Assembly (NCBI GenBank): GCA_947499975.1
Contig: CANMQE010000001.1
Span: 1,054,001 to 1,118,000 of the forward strand
Source: an uncultured Sphingomonadaceae bacterium
GTDB taxonomy: Bacteria > Pseudomonadota > Alphaproteobacteria > Sphingomonadales > Sphingomonadaceae
Direction of reading: 5' to 3'
Length of the DNA stretch: 64,000 nucleotides
Part shown: piece by piece, positions 19,513-28,086 of the stretch
How positions within the stretch are numbered: the first letter of the stretch is position 1
Layout of the letters: each line of letters opens with the position of its first letter
The notes under the pieces: generated by a model
The model's database searches: none
What the model saw: the letters and a program-made list of their open reading frames with translations, nothing else
Told to the model about the DNA's origin: nothing
Translations under genes and position numbers: made by a program

Positions 19513-22209
19513 ATGAAATTTTCTAAGACTACGATGCTTCGTGCAGTGATGCTGGCTAGTGCAGGCATGGCCGGAATGGCAGCCCCCGGCCTTTCGAAAC
19601 CGGTGAAGGCGCAAGCGCTGCAGCCGGTGGTGGATGTATGTACCGGCATATCGCTGGATGATTCCGTTCTCACCGATATCCTCACCACCACGGTGGTGCC
19701 CACGGCAACCGGTGTGGAGAGGCTCTTCGACGAGCTGATCGACCTCGAACTCACGGTCGGGCTGCTCACTATAGACCTGCTCGACATTCCCGATGTGGAT
19801 CTCGGCATCGCGCAGACGACTTCCGCCATCGCATCGGGCGACACCATCTCGCTCCAAGTGCTGGACGAGAACGGCAACATCGTTTCGCCCGGTGACTGCA
19901 ACATCACGGCAGACGGCTACGCGTTGAACGACGCCGCCGGCCTTGCCATCGGCGGCAACCAGATCACGGGCCTTGGCGGCGGACTTGTAGCTTCTGCAGG
20001 AGAGCTGGACGCCATCGCGCTGGGCAACAACGCCTCAACTGCGGCAGGTGCCACCGGCGCCATCGCGCTGGGTACCGACGCCAGCGCTACTGCTGCGAAC
20101 AGCGTTGCGCTGGGCGCAGGATCGGTGGCCGATCGCGGCCCGCAACTGGGCTATACCCCCACGCTGATGACCGGCACGTTCGATTCCGTCGGCTCCGTCT
20201 CGGTCGGCGCGGCCGGCGCCTTGCGCCAGATCACCAATGTCGCTCCGGGCTCCGCGCCCAGCGATGCAGCGACGGTGGGACAGGTTCAGGCAGCCATCGA
20301 TTCGGTTAACGGCGCAGTAGCCAACGCGGTGCAGTATGACAGTGCCGCCCAGGACAGCGTGACGCTGGCCGGCACAGGCGGCACAGTCATCGCCAATGTA
20401 GCGGATGGCGAAGTCAGCGCGGCCTCCGATGAAGCCGTCAACGGATCGCAGCTTTTTGCAACGAACCAGCAGGTTGACGCCAACACCGGCAATATCACCA
20501 ACCTGCAGACCGACGTTACGGCCAACACCACGGCCATCGGTGATCTGGAAGTCGACGTTGCGGCCAACACCACCGCCATCGGTGATCTTGAGGTCGACGT
20601 GGCAACGAACACCACCGACATCGCAGCCCTGCAGGATAGCGCCGTCATGTATGACGATGCCGGGAAGACCAGCATCACGCTGGAAGGCACAGGCGGCACC
20701 ACGATCACCAATGTGGCGGCCGGAACGCTGGACGCAGCCTCCACCGATGCGGTGAACGGCAGCCAGCTTTTCGCCACGAATCAGCAGGTCGCCACCAACA
20801 CCGTTTCCATCCAGAACAACGCCGATGCCATCGCCGCCATCAGCACCACCGGTGATCCGCTGGGCGTCGCCTATGACGATACCTCGCGCTCGCAAGTTAC
20901 CTTCGACGGTGCCGACGGCACGGTGCTGGCCAATGTCGCGGCGGGCGAAGTCAGCGCCACGTCAGACGAGGCGGTGAATGGCAGCCAACTGTTCGCCACC
21001 AACCAGGCGGTCGACGATCTCGATGGCCGCGTCACCACGAATGAAGGCGATATCGTGTCGCTGGACAATCGGGTGACCGTCAACGAGACCGACATCGCCA
21101 ACCTCGATGGCCGCGTTACGACCAATGAAGGTGACATCGTGTCGCTGGACAACCGGGTGACCGTCAACGAGACCGACATCGCCAACCTTGATAGCCGCGT
21201 GACGGTGAACGAGGGCGACATCTCGGACAACAGCACCTCCATCGCTAACCTGGACACCCGAGTAACGGTGAACGAAGGCGATATCTCCGACAACACCACG
21301 TCCATCGCCAATCTCGATGGCCGCGTGACCGTGAACGAAGGCGATATCACGGATAACCGCACCTCCATCGCCAATATGGATGGGCGCGTGACGGTGAACG
21401 AAACCGCCATCACAAATGTGCAGCAGCAGATCGCCAACGTGCCGGTCGGCTATGTGGACGACGACGACACCAGCACATCGAGCGATACGGCGACGAACAC
21501 CGCCGCCTTCGCCAGCGCTGATGGCGGGGCCGTGCGGGTAACCAATGTGGCACAGGGCAATGTGGCGGCCGGTTCCACCGACGCGGTGAACGGCGCGCAG
21601 CTTGCCGCCACCAATGCCGCTGTCGCGATGAACCGCAGCGACATCGACGACAACACCGCTGCCATCGACACGATCAACACCAACCTGCAGGGCAGCACGG
21701 TGGTGGCGGTGCAATACTCCGATCCCGCCAACCCCACCCAGTCAAATGGCGGCGTCATAACCAATGACGTGACGCTGGTGGGTGCCAATGTCGCAGAGCC
21801 GGTGCGCCTTCACAACGTGGCCAATGGCACGCTGGCAAACGACGCGGTCAACCTTGGGCAGCTCCAGTCCGGCCTTGCCGGGGCGATGAGCACTTCGATG
21901 GCCTATACCGATCAGCAGTTCGGCCTGCTTTCCGACGGGCTCGATCGCCTCTCCTTCGATCTGGAGGAAGCGCGTGACGAGGCCTTTGCAGGCACCGCCG
22001 GAGCGATGGCCGTTGCCGGTATCCCGCAGACGATGGAGCCCGGACGCTCGATGTTCGGCGGTGCCATCGGCCACTACCGCGGCGAGACCGCCTTCGCGAT
22101 CGGCGTTTCCACCACCTTCAACGATGGCAAGGCCGTGGTGAAGGCGGGCGGCACGCTGGATACCGATGGACGCGGCGGCTTCTCCGCCGGGGCCGGGTTC
22201 AGCTTCTGA
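19513..22209 (+). CDS. YadA-type trimeric autotransporter adhesin
   Basis: This 898-residue surface protein of type Vc secretion starts with a signal peptide of about 36 residues. A globular N-terminal segment is followed by left-handed head repeats (AIALGNNAS, AIALGTDAS, SVALGAGS). The stalk has several neck motifs of the form AVNGSQLFATNQ, and a membrane anchor ends in F (residues about 830-898, GAIGHYRGETAFAIGVS). Three copies assemble into an outer-membrane barrel displaying a fibrous stalk, usually for adhesion or biofilm. The mid-stalk contains tandem coiled-coil units, described separately. AAGGA lies upstream of the ATG. No partner such as a SadB-like lipoprotein is adjacent. Confidence 0.95.
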   Translation: MKFSKTTMLRAVMLASAGMAGMAAPGLSKPVKAQALQPVVDVCTGISLDDSVLTDILTTTVVPTATGVERLFDELIDLELTVGLLTIDLLDIPDVDLGIAQTTSAIASGDTISLQVLDENGNIVSPGDCNITADGYALNDAAGLAIGGNQITGLGGGLVASAGELDAIALGNNASTAAGATGAIALGTDASATAANSVALGAGSVADRGPQLGYTPTLMTGTFDSVGSVSVGAAGALRQITNVAPGSAPSDAATVGQVQAAIDSVNGAVANAVQYDSAAQDSVTLAGTGGTVIANVADGEVSAASDEAVNGSQLFATNQQVDANTGNITNLQTDVTANTTAIGDLEVDVAANTTAIGDLEVDVATNTTDIAALQDSAVMYDDAGKTSITLEGTGGTTITNVAAGTLDAASTDAVNGSQLFATNQQVATNTVSIQNNADAIAAISTTGDPLGVAYDDTSRSQVTFDGADGTVLANVAAGEVSATSDEAVNGSQLFATNQAVDDLDGRVTTNEGDIVSLDNRVTVNETDIANLDGRVTTNEGDIVSLDNRVTVNETDIANLDSRVTVNEGDISDNSTSIANLDTRVTVNEGDISDNTTSIANLDGRVTVNEGDITDNRTSIANMDGRVTVNETAITNVQQQIANVPVGYVDDDDTSTSSDTATNTAAFASADGGAVRVTNVAQGNVAAGSTDAVNGAQLAATNAAVAMNRSDIDDNTAAIDTINTNLQGSTVVAVQYSDPANPTQSNGGVITNDVTLVGANVAEPVRLHNVANGTLANDAVNLGQLQSGLAGAMSTSMAYTDQQFGLLSDGLDRLSFDLEEARDEAFAGTAGAMAVAGIPQTMEPGRSMFGGAIGHYRGETAFAIGVSTTFNDGKAVVKAGGTLDTDGRGGFSAGAGFSF
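21025..21192 (+). repeat. Two tandem 84-bp repeats inside the adhesin stalk
   Basis: Units begin at 21025 and 21109 and encode 28 residues each, starting GRVTTNEGDIVSLDNRVTV. They differ at only a few third-codon positions, so the duplication is recent or kept similar by recombination. Each encodes four seven-residue steps of coiled coil, so gain or loss changes stalk length without shifting the frame. Confidence 0.9.
21193..21381 (+). repeat. Three tandem 63-bp repeats inside the adhesin stalk
   Basis: Units begin at 21193, 21256 and 21319, and a partial fourth starts at 21382. Each encodes 21 residues of the form RVTVNEGDIxDNxTSIANLD, that is three heptads of trimeric coiled coil. They follow the 84-bp units directly, extending the same stalk segment. 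Confidence 0.88.
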
Positions 22210-22326
22210 TCCACTAGCCACGCAAACATCCGCCCGCGCCCTGTTCTCCCTGTGACTTGGTGCGGGCGGGAGGGCGCGGGCGGACTTGCATTGCACGGCG
22301 CTTTCGCAGGCGGCATGATGGCAGCA

Positions 22327-22863
22327 ATGTCGTCACGCCGCCTTTTCGTCGCCCTGCCCCTGCCCGAACCGATTGCAGAGGCCATGCTGGACTTGCAGGA
22401 AGGCATCCCCGGCGCGCGGTGGCAGGATGCGGACAACCTGCATGTCACCTTGCGCTTCGTGGGAGAGATAGACAGGCACATGGCCAGCGACCTGGAAGCG
22501 GCGCTGGAAAGCGTTCTCTTTGCTCCCTTCCAGCTTTCCATCAGCGGGGTGGGCCACTTCGAAAGCGGCAGGGGCAGGCCAAACGCCATCTGGGCGCGCG
22601 TCGCCCCGTCCGGCGATCTGGACGAATTGCAGATGCGGGTGGAGATGGCATGTCGCCGCGCCGGACTGCCGCCGCTGACCCGCAAGTTTATCCCGCACAT
22701 CACGCTGGCGCGGCTGAATTCGGGCAGCGGACCTATTGGCGATTGGCTGCGCCAGAACGGCGCCCTGTCGCTTGATAACTGGCAGGTGGACGGGTTCTCC
22801 CTGTTTGAAAGCGACCTTACCCCGAACGGCGCGATCTATACCGAGATCAGAAAGTTTCCCTGA
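22327..22863 (+). CDS. thpR: RNA 2',3'-cyclic phosphodiesterase (2'-5' RNA ligase family)
   Basis: This protein of about 178 residues has the two H-x-T/S-hydrophobic motifs of the 2H phosphoesterase family, HVTLRF and HITLAR, spaced as in ThpR/LigT. These enzymes hydrolyse 2',3'-cyclic phosphate RNA ends and can join tRNA halves by 2'-5' bonds in vitro. The start is uncertain: ATGs at 22315, 22318 and 22327 are in frame, and I chose the one giving MSSRRLFVALPLP, the usual family N-terminus. It follows the adhesin by 117 bases. Confidence 0.88.
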   Translation: MSSRRLFVALPLPEPIAEAMLDLQEGIPGARWQDADNLHVTLRFVGEIDRHMASDLEAALESVLFAPFQLSISGVGHFESGRGRPNAIWARVAPSGDLDELQMRVEMACRRAGLPPLTRKFIPHITLARLNSGSGPIGDWLRQNGALSLDNWQVDGFSLFESDLTPNGAIYTEIRKFP

Positions 22864-23063
22864 AAAACGCTCGTCTTTTCAGTTGTTTCGTTTCCGCGCT
22901 TCTCACGCAGTCGCGATCCCCGCATCCCATGGACCGGACGTGATGCGGGACGAAGCGTGGACCGATTTGCCCCGCGCCCCGTTAATAAGGTGAAACGATA
23001 CACGGCGTGTCGACCGCTTTTGCACGACGAAAAGCATAGATCGCCAAAACCTTTAGGATTTCC

Positions 23064-23948
23064 ATGTCGCAATCGACAGCAGAAGAAGCCCCCATTGAAA
23101 CGGAACATATAGCCGTGCGGACCGATCCGCGTGACGGATCGTCTCATCCCCCCAGCCCCAATCCGAAAGCCGCCAGCGGTTCAGGAAGCGAATTGCTTCC
23201 AGCCATGCGCTGGATGCGCGGCGAAATGGTGAAGGAATTCGTCCGACGCCTGCGCCGCAAATCCAAGACAGAGCGTGGCAATTCCCTCCGTGGCCGGATG
23301 CGCAAGCGCAAGACAGCGCTTGCCATGTCCGCAGCTGTGATGGGTTTCAGCACCGGCGCGGTGGATGTTTCGGCATACGACCCGCAATATTCGATCAGCT
23401 TTGCCGATCTCGACCCCACCCAGCAGCGCGTTCATGCACTTGACCTGCGGGTCAGCGAAACGATGAAGGAAGCGCTCGCCGAGGAAGAAGGCGTGCGCCT
23501 CGTGGTCTACCGCGATGTGGCAGGCTATCCCACCGTTGGCGTTGGTCACCTCATCACCCCGGAAGACGGCCTGCGTGTCGGCGACCGCATCACATACGAA
23601 GAAGCCATCGCATTTCTGGAGAAGGATCTGGAGAAGGCCGAAGATGGCGTAAAGCGTCTCGTTGGCGATCTCCCGATCTACCAGCATGAATTCGACGCCC
23701 TTGTGGACCTTGTCTACAACGTGGGTGAAGGCAATGTTTCGGAACGCGAGAGCCCCCGCCTTAACCGGGCGATTGCCAGCGCCGATTACGATAGCATCGC
23801 GGCTGAACTGGAGTATACGACAGCAGCCGGATCGGTCGCACGCGGACTTCAGTATCGCAGTGAACGCAGGCAGTCGATCTTCATGGAAGCTGCCTACGAA
23901 GATCCCCGCGCTATCGAAGTAGACCAGTCTGGCCGCGTAACCGCCTGA
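23064..23948 (+). CDS. GH24 lysozyme with N-terminal membrane region
   Basis: This 294-residue protein's C-terminal half is a phage-T4-type lysozyme. Glu142, Asp151 and Thr157 match the catalytic Glu-Asp-Thr triad in spacing (9 and 6), and VGVGHLITPEDG follows. It hydrolyses peptidoglycan glycan strands. The first 80 residues are charged and basic. A hydrophobic stretch at about 84-104 could be a signal-anchor or signal peptide, which would place the enzyme in the periplasm. No holin, spanin or other phage lysis gene is near, so it looks like a chromosomal cell-wall enzyme rather than prophage debris. Confidence 0.85.
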   Translation: MSQSTAEEAPIETEHIAVRTDPRDGSSHPPSPNPKAASGSGSELLPAMRWMRGEMVKEFVRRLRRKSKTERGNSLRGRMRKRKTALAMSAAVMGFSTGAVDVSAYDPQYSISFADLDPTQQRVHALDLRVSETMKEALAEEEGVRLVVYRDVAGYPTVGVGHLITPEDGLRVGDRITYEEAIAFLEKDLEKAEDGVKRLVGDLPIYQHEFDALVDLVYNVGEGNVSERESPRLNRAIASADYDSIAAELEYTTAAGSVARGLQYRSERRQSIFMEAAYEDPRAIEVDQSGRVTA

Positions 23949-23996
23949 CACCCAGGATTGCAACGCGCCGCAACTGGCGGCGCCGCAGATTGAACA

Positions 23997-24653
23997 ATGA
24001 CTGCAGATAATTCCCGACTTATGCCAAGACCCGCCCCGGCCTGTATCGTTGCCGCGCTGGCGGGTCTTGTCATGCTGCCCGCATGCTCGGCAGAGGAACC
24101 CATGCCGCTCGACGCCACGGGCGAACTGGATATTCCCGCCGAAGCGGGCGCTGCTGCCGTCAACGAGGCGGAACGCGATTGCCTGCTGGTGGTGTGGGAA
24201 CAGCAGACCCAGCCCGACCGCGAATTCGACCGCGCGAACGACGTTGCCGAGGGCGGCCTCATTTCCTGCGCCACGGGCACGAGCGCCAGCCAGTACGAGG
24301 CGGCACTTTCCCGCCTGCGCAATGCCGCCACCGGAAACGATCGCAATGCGCTGGTAAGCGAACTCAGTATTCCGCTGCTCTATATCGATGCGCAGGGCAA
24401 TCGCCGCGACCTGGCGGATACCGATCTGGCGGATCGTGGCTTCGACGAGGTTTTCTCGTCTGACATGCTGGCGCTCCTGAGCGACCTCGATATCGACGAC
24501 ATGACCGTGGTGCCCGACCAGGGCGGGTTCTTCGAACTCGGGGCGGTGTGGCTCAGTCCCGGAGAGCCGGGCGGAAGCCCGCGTCTGGTGACGATCAACC
24601 GGCAGGCACTGGCCGAAGCGGCGGCGAACCAAGACACGGAAACCTCGTCCTGA
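23997..24653 (+). CDS. Putative lipoprotein of unknown function
   Basis: This protein has 218 residues, or 210 if the second ATG at 24021 is used. A hydrophobic N-terminus ends in LPACS, a lipobox with Cys as the expected lipidation site. The mature part is acidic (rich in Asp, Glu and Ala) and predicted soluble; I do not recognise a domain. Two further cysteines (DCLLV and ISCAT) may form a disulfide. It lies 48 bases after the lysozyme gene on the same strand. Confidence 0.7.
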   Translation: MTADNSRLMPRPAPACIVAALAGLVMLPACSAEEPMPLDATGELDIPAEAGAAAVNEAERDCLLVVWEQQTQPDREFDRANDVAEGGLISCATGTSASQYEAALSRLRNAATGNDRNALVSELSIPLLYIDAQGNRRDLADTDLADRGFDEVFSSDMLALLSDLDIDDMTVVPDQGGFFELGAVWLSPGEPGGSPRLVTINRQALAEAAANQDTETSS

Positions 24654-24785
24654 CACAAGCGTTCAGGCTGCTGGCAGCTTGCATCCTTATAGAATATCCA
24701 CCAAGTTTCATCAGCAACGAAATTGACAATCCAATCGCCCGGTGTTCCGGGCACCATCTCACCAATCCAAGGAAGAGACGCCCGA

Positions 24786-27002
24786 ATGCGCAAATCCGCC
24801 CTTTTCGCCACCACCATGATCGCCACGCTGGCCAGCGCCTGCACCACGATGGAAGACACTGACATGAACACTGCTTCCAACCTGCCCGGCACGGCCGAGT
24901 ACAATCCCGAGATCCCGGAAGCGACCAGCGTCTTCGCCGAACCTTCGCCGCTGTTCATGCACGCGCCGCAGTTCGATCAGGTTTCGGATGACGACTGGCA
25001 GGGCATCATCGAGGAAGCGATTGCCATCCAGATCGCCGAGATGGATGCGATTGCCAACAATCCCAACCCGCCCACTTTCGCCAACACACTGGTGGAAATG
25101 CAGCGTTCGGGCCAGGCCTTCTCCCGCGCATATGGCGCGTTCAGCCAGATCGTTTCGGCCAACATCAACGATACGATCGCGGCCACCGACGAGGATCTCG
25201 CCCCGAAGGTCGCGGCGATGAGTGACAGCATCTATCTCAACCCCAAGTTGTTCGAACGCGTGAAGGCCGTCTACGACAATCGCGCTGCCATGGCGATGAC
25301 GCCGGAAGACGCGATGCTGCTGGAAGTCACCTATAACGATTTCGTGCACAGTGGCGCGCTGCTGGGCGACGATGCGCAAACGGAACTTCGCCAGATCAAC
25401 GAGCGTCTTTCCTCGCTTTCCGCGCAGATTTCCCAGCGCATCACCGCCGGGCAGAACAACGCCGCGATCTTCGTGGACGACCGGGCCATGCTGTCCGGCC
25501 TTTCCGAAGGCCAGATCGAGGCCGCAGCATCGGCCGCCGCCGACGCGGGCCGCACTGGCGAATTCATGCTGAATGTCAGCAACACCACCGGCGTGCCGCA
25601 GCTTGCCCAGCTCGACAATCGCGACGTGCGTGAAATGCTCTACAAGGCCAGCATCAATCGCAACCAGTCCGGCGAGGCGAGCACGCTGCCGCTGATTCAG
25701 GAAGTGGTCTCGCTGCGCAACCGGCGCGCCCAGTTGTTCGGCGAACCCAGCCACGCCGCATGGCAGATGTATGATCGCATGGTTTCCGATCCGGCAACCG
25801 CCATCGGCTTCATGTCCGAAATGGTGCCTGCGCTGCGCCAGACGCAGGAACGCGAGGCTGCGGTTCTGCAACAGCGCATCGAGCAGGACGGCGAAACCTT
25901 CACCCTCGCCCCGTGGGATTGGCAGTATTACGCATCCAAAGTGCGTCAGGAGCGCTACGCCCTCGATAACGAGGAGATCAAGCAGTACTTCGTGGTGGAA
26001 AACGTGCTGGAGGACGGCGTGTTCTACATGGCCGGCCAGCTCTACGGCCTGACCTTCGAAGAGCGCACCGACATCCCCACCTATCACCCTGATGTGAAGG
26101 TCTACACCGTCTATCACGATGGTGAGGAGCAGGCGCTGTTCTACTTCGATCCGTTCCAGCGCGAGAGCAAGCGCGGCGGTGCGTGGATGAGCAACTTCAT
26201 CGAGCAGAGCCATCTGCTGGGCCTGAAGCCTGTCGTCACGAACACGCAGAACATCGCCCCGCCCGCCGAAGGCCAGCCGGCCCTCGCCACGTGGGATGAC
26301 GTGACCACCATGTTCCACGAGTTCGGCCACGCGCTGCACGGCATCTTCGCCGATCAGCAGTACCCCTCGCTCTCGGGCACCAATACCGCGCGTGACTGGG
26401 TGGAATTCCCCAGCCAGTTCCACGAGAATTTCGCCGCCGTGCCGGAAGTGCTGCAACGCTACGCCCGTCACAACGAAACCGGCGAAGTCATTCCCGACGA
26501 GCTGATCCAGGCCATCGACCGGTCCAGCAAGTACAACCAGGGCCACAGCTTCGGCGAGGTGATCGCTGCATCGCTGCTGGACATGGAATGGCACTCGCTC
26601 GACCCGAGCCAGCCTGCCCCGTCCGATGTCATGGCTTTCGAGGCAGAAGCGCTGGAGCGTATCGGTCTTCGCAGCGACCTGGTGCCGCCGCGCTATCGCA
26701 CGCCGTACTTCCGCCACATCTTCGAGCATGGCTACGATGCAGGCTATTATGCCTACACCTGGACCGAAATGCTGCACCACGATGCCTACAGCTACGTGGC
26801 GAACAATGGCGGCATGACCCGCGAGATGGGCGACCGGATCGTGAACACCTTCCTCGGCCAGGGTCATTCCAAGACCTACGAGCAGATGTTCCGCGATTTC
26901 ACCGGCCGCGATCCGCGCGTGGAGCCGCTGCTGGAAGCCCGCGGCCTGATCCCGTCGGATGACAACGTGGAAGGCGTAGATGGGGCCGAGGGCGCCGTGT
27001 AA
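24786..27002 (+). CDS. M3 family zinc metallopeptidase (Dcp/oligopeptidase-like), lipoprotein form
   Basis: This 738-residue protein has HEFGH at residues 511-515, preceded by TMF, and a downstream Glu region. That is the M3 zinc site of peptidyl-dipeptidase Dcp and oligopeptidase A. It would trim short peptides. A signal sequence with lipobox LASAC at about residue 20 suggests export and anchoring, whereas E. coli Dcp lacks such a lipoprotein signal. The ATG at 24786 is preferred over the in-frame GTG/ATG-like extension to 24723 because the signal peptide starts there and GGAAGAG precedes it. A strong terminator follows at 27025. Confidence 0.93.
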   Translation: MRKSALFATTMIATLASACTTMEDTDMNTASNLPGTAEYNPEIPEATSVFAEPSPLFMHAPQFDQVSDDDWQGIIEEAIAIQIAEMDAIANNPNPPTFANTLVEMQRSGQAFSRAYGAFSQIVSANINDTIAATDEDLAPKVAAMSDSIYLNPKLFERVKAVYDNRAAMAMTPEDAMLLEVTYNDFVHSGALLGDDAQTELRQINERLSSLSAQISQRITAGQNNAAIFVDDRAMLSGLSEGQIEAAASAAADAGRTGEFMLNVSNTTGVPQLAQLDNRDVREMLYKASINRNQSGEASTLPLIQEVVSLRNRRAQLFGEPSHAAWQMYDRMVSDPATAIGFMSEMVPALRQTQEREAAVLQQRIEQDGETFTLAPWDWQYYASKVRQERYALDNEEIKQYFVVENVLEDGVFYMAGQLYGLTFEERTDIPTYHPDVKVYTVYHDGEEQALFYFDPFQRESKRGGAWMSNFIEQSHLLGLKPVVTNTQNIAPPAEGQPALATWDDVTTMFHEFGHALHGIFADQQYPSLSGTNTARDWVEFPSQFHENFAAVPEVLQRYARHNETGEVIPDELIQAIDRSSKYNQGHSFGEVIAASLLDMEWHSLDPSQPAPSDVMAFEAEALERIGLRSDLVPPRYRTPYFRHIFEHGYDAGYYAYTWTEMLHHDAYSYVANNGGMTREMGDRIVNTFLGQGHSKTYEQMFRDFTGRDPRVEPLLEARGLIPSDDNVEGVDGAEGAV

Positions 27003-27024
27003 CGCTGCAACAGTAATTTGATTG

Positions 27025-27057
27025 GGGGCCGTCGGAGCGATCCGGCGGCCTCTTTTC
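27025..27057 (+). terminator. Rho-independent terminator after the M3 peptidase gene
   Basis: A GC-rich hairpin GGCCGTCGGA-GCGA-TCCGGCGGCC is followed by TCTTTTC. It sits 23 bases after the peptidase stop and just before the end of the convergent 97-residue gene. The same hairpin, with one base changed, terminates rplQ at 49754. Confidence 0.88.
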
Positions 27058-27064
27058 GTTGCGG

Positions 27065-27358
27065 TCAGAGCTTTCCGCGAAGCCTGAGCGACCTTCTGTT
27101 CAGAGCCTCCAGATCGGCCTTTCTCGCAACCGCATCCTCTCCCAGCGCGATGGCATCGTGCAGAAGGTTTTCGGGGGCATTGCGATATGCCGGCGGCGCG
27201 ATTGCCTCACGCCACGGACGGTTGCACACATTGTCGAGCAGGATGCGCTGGAAACAGTGATCGAGATGGACGGGCCAGCCGCGCTGTTTGGCAATCGCGG
27301 GCATTTCCTCCCGCGTCAGGGCGAGCCAGCGCGCCTCAAGAGTCTCCCGCCCGCTCAT
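27065..27358 (-). CDS. Conserved hypothetical protein, last gene of the B12-uptake cluster
   Basis: This 97-residue soluble protein contains HLDHCFQRILLDN near residues 31-43 and PWREAI-x-PPAYRNAP further on. Its ATG overlaps the stop of btuD (TCATGA read on the plus strand), so it is translationally coupled to the vitamin B12 uptake genes. I believe similar proteins are found in other proteobacteria, but no function is known to me. The coupling suggests a role in cobalamin handling. The conserved His and Cys could bind a metal or corrinoid, which is speculative. Confidence 0.7.
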   Translation of the reverse strand: MSGRETLEARWLALTREEMPAIAKQRGWPVHLDHCFQRILLDNVCNRPWREAIAPPAYRNAPENLLHDAIALGEDAVARKADLEALNRRSLRLRGKL

Positions 27359-28086
27359 GATCCCGTCACCAATGCCCGCTTCCCAGCGTCCCCCAGCCAG
27401 CGTGCATCCACCGACCAGACACGCGCGATTGTGGCGACATCCAGTGCCTCTTCGGGCTGGGCGTCGTCGACGACGCTTCCTTCGTCCAGCACCAGCACAC
27501 GGTCCGCGTGGTTCATCGCCACGGCCAGATCGTGCACCACCAGCACCACGCCCACGCCATTCTCGGCCTGAGCGCGCAGCACTTTCAGCAAGGTGAGCTG
27601 GTGCGACAGGTCCAGCGCGGCCAGCGGTTCGTCGGCGAGAATCCAGCGAGGGGTCCCTGCCAGCACGCGGGCCAGCAGCGCGCGCGCCTTCTCGCCTCCC
27701 GACAGGGTGGAGACGGGCCGCTTCGCAAAATCTGACATGGCGGTGGCCGCCAGGGCGCTGGCGATGGCAAACTTGCCCGCATCGCCATGCGGCAGGCGGC
27801 CAAGCGCCACCAGGCTGGCGACGGAGACATCCCACGCCACCTGACCCGATTGCGGGAGATAGCCGATGGCCTGCGCCCGTTTGCGCGGCGCCAGGGCGGC
27901 CAGTGGATCGCGATCCAGCAACACCTCTCCCGCATCGACATCCAGCAGGCCCGCCAAAGCGGCCAGCAGGGTAGACTTGCCTGCCCCGTTCGGGCCGCAA
28001 ATGGCTGTAATCTCGCCATGCTTCAGGGCGGTGGTGACATTGTCCAGCCGATTGGCAATGGTGATCGCGCGTGCTTCCAGCATCAT
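27355..28086 (-). CDS. btuD: ABC transporter ATP-binding protein, vitamin B12 uptake
   Basis: This 243-residue ATPase has Walker A GPNGAGKST at about 34-42, signature LSGGEKARALLAR, Walker B WILADEPLAALD and the H-loop VVHDL. It is of the FecE/BtuD/HmuV type that powers uptake across the inner membrane. The ATG at 28086 overlaps the permease stop by four bases. Its place downstream of a cobalamin riboswitch and btuB, btuF and btuC genes indicates vitamin B12 as the substrate rather than haem or ferrisiderophore. Confidence 0.9.
   Translation of the reverse strand: MMLEARAITIANRLDNVTTALKHGEITAICGPNGAGKSTLLAALAGLLDVDAGEVLLDRDPLAALAPRKRAQAIGYLPQSGQVAWDVSVASLVALGRLPHGDAGKFAIASALAATAMSDFAKRPVSTLSGGEKARALLARVLAGTPRWILADEPLAALDLSHQLTLLKVLRAQAENGVGVVLVVHDLAVAMNHADRVLVLDEGSVVDDAQPEEALDVATIARVWSVDARWLGDAGKRALVTGS

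Noticed and set aside
20400..21420. Regularly spaced repeats that could suggest a CRISPR array
   Set aside because: The units are in frame, encode heptad coiled coil and have no unique spacers; they belong to the adhesin stalk.
24759..26867. Open frame of 702 codons antisense to the M3 peptidase
   Set aside because: Shadow of a well-supported enzyme gene caused by third-position GC bias.
27065..28000. Longer version of the 97-residue protein extended through btuD
   Set aside because: The extension is out of phase with btuD, Gly/Arg-rich and motif-free; the ATG at 27358 overlapping the btuD stop is the sensible start.
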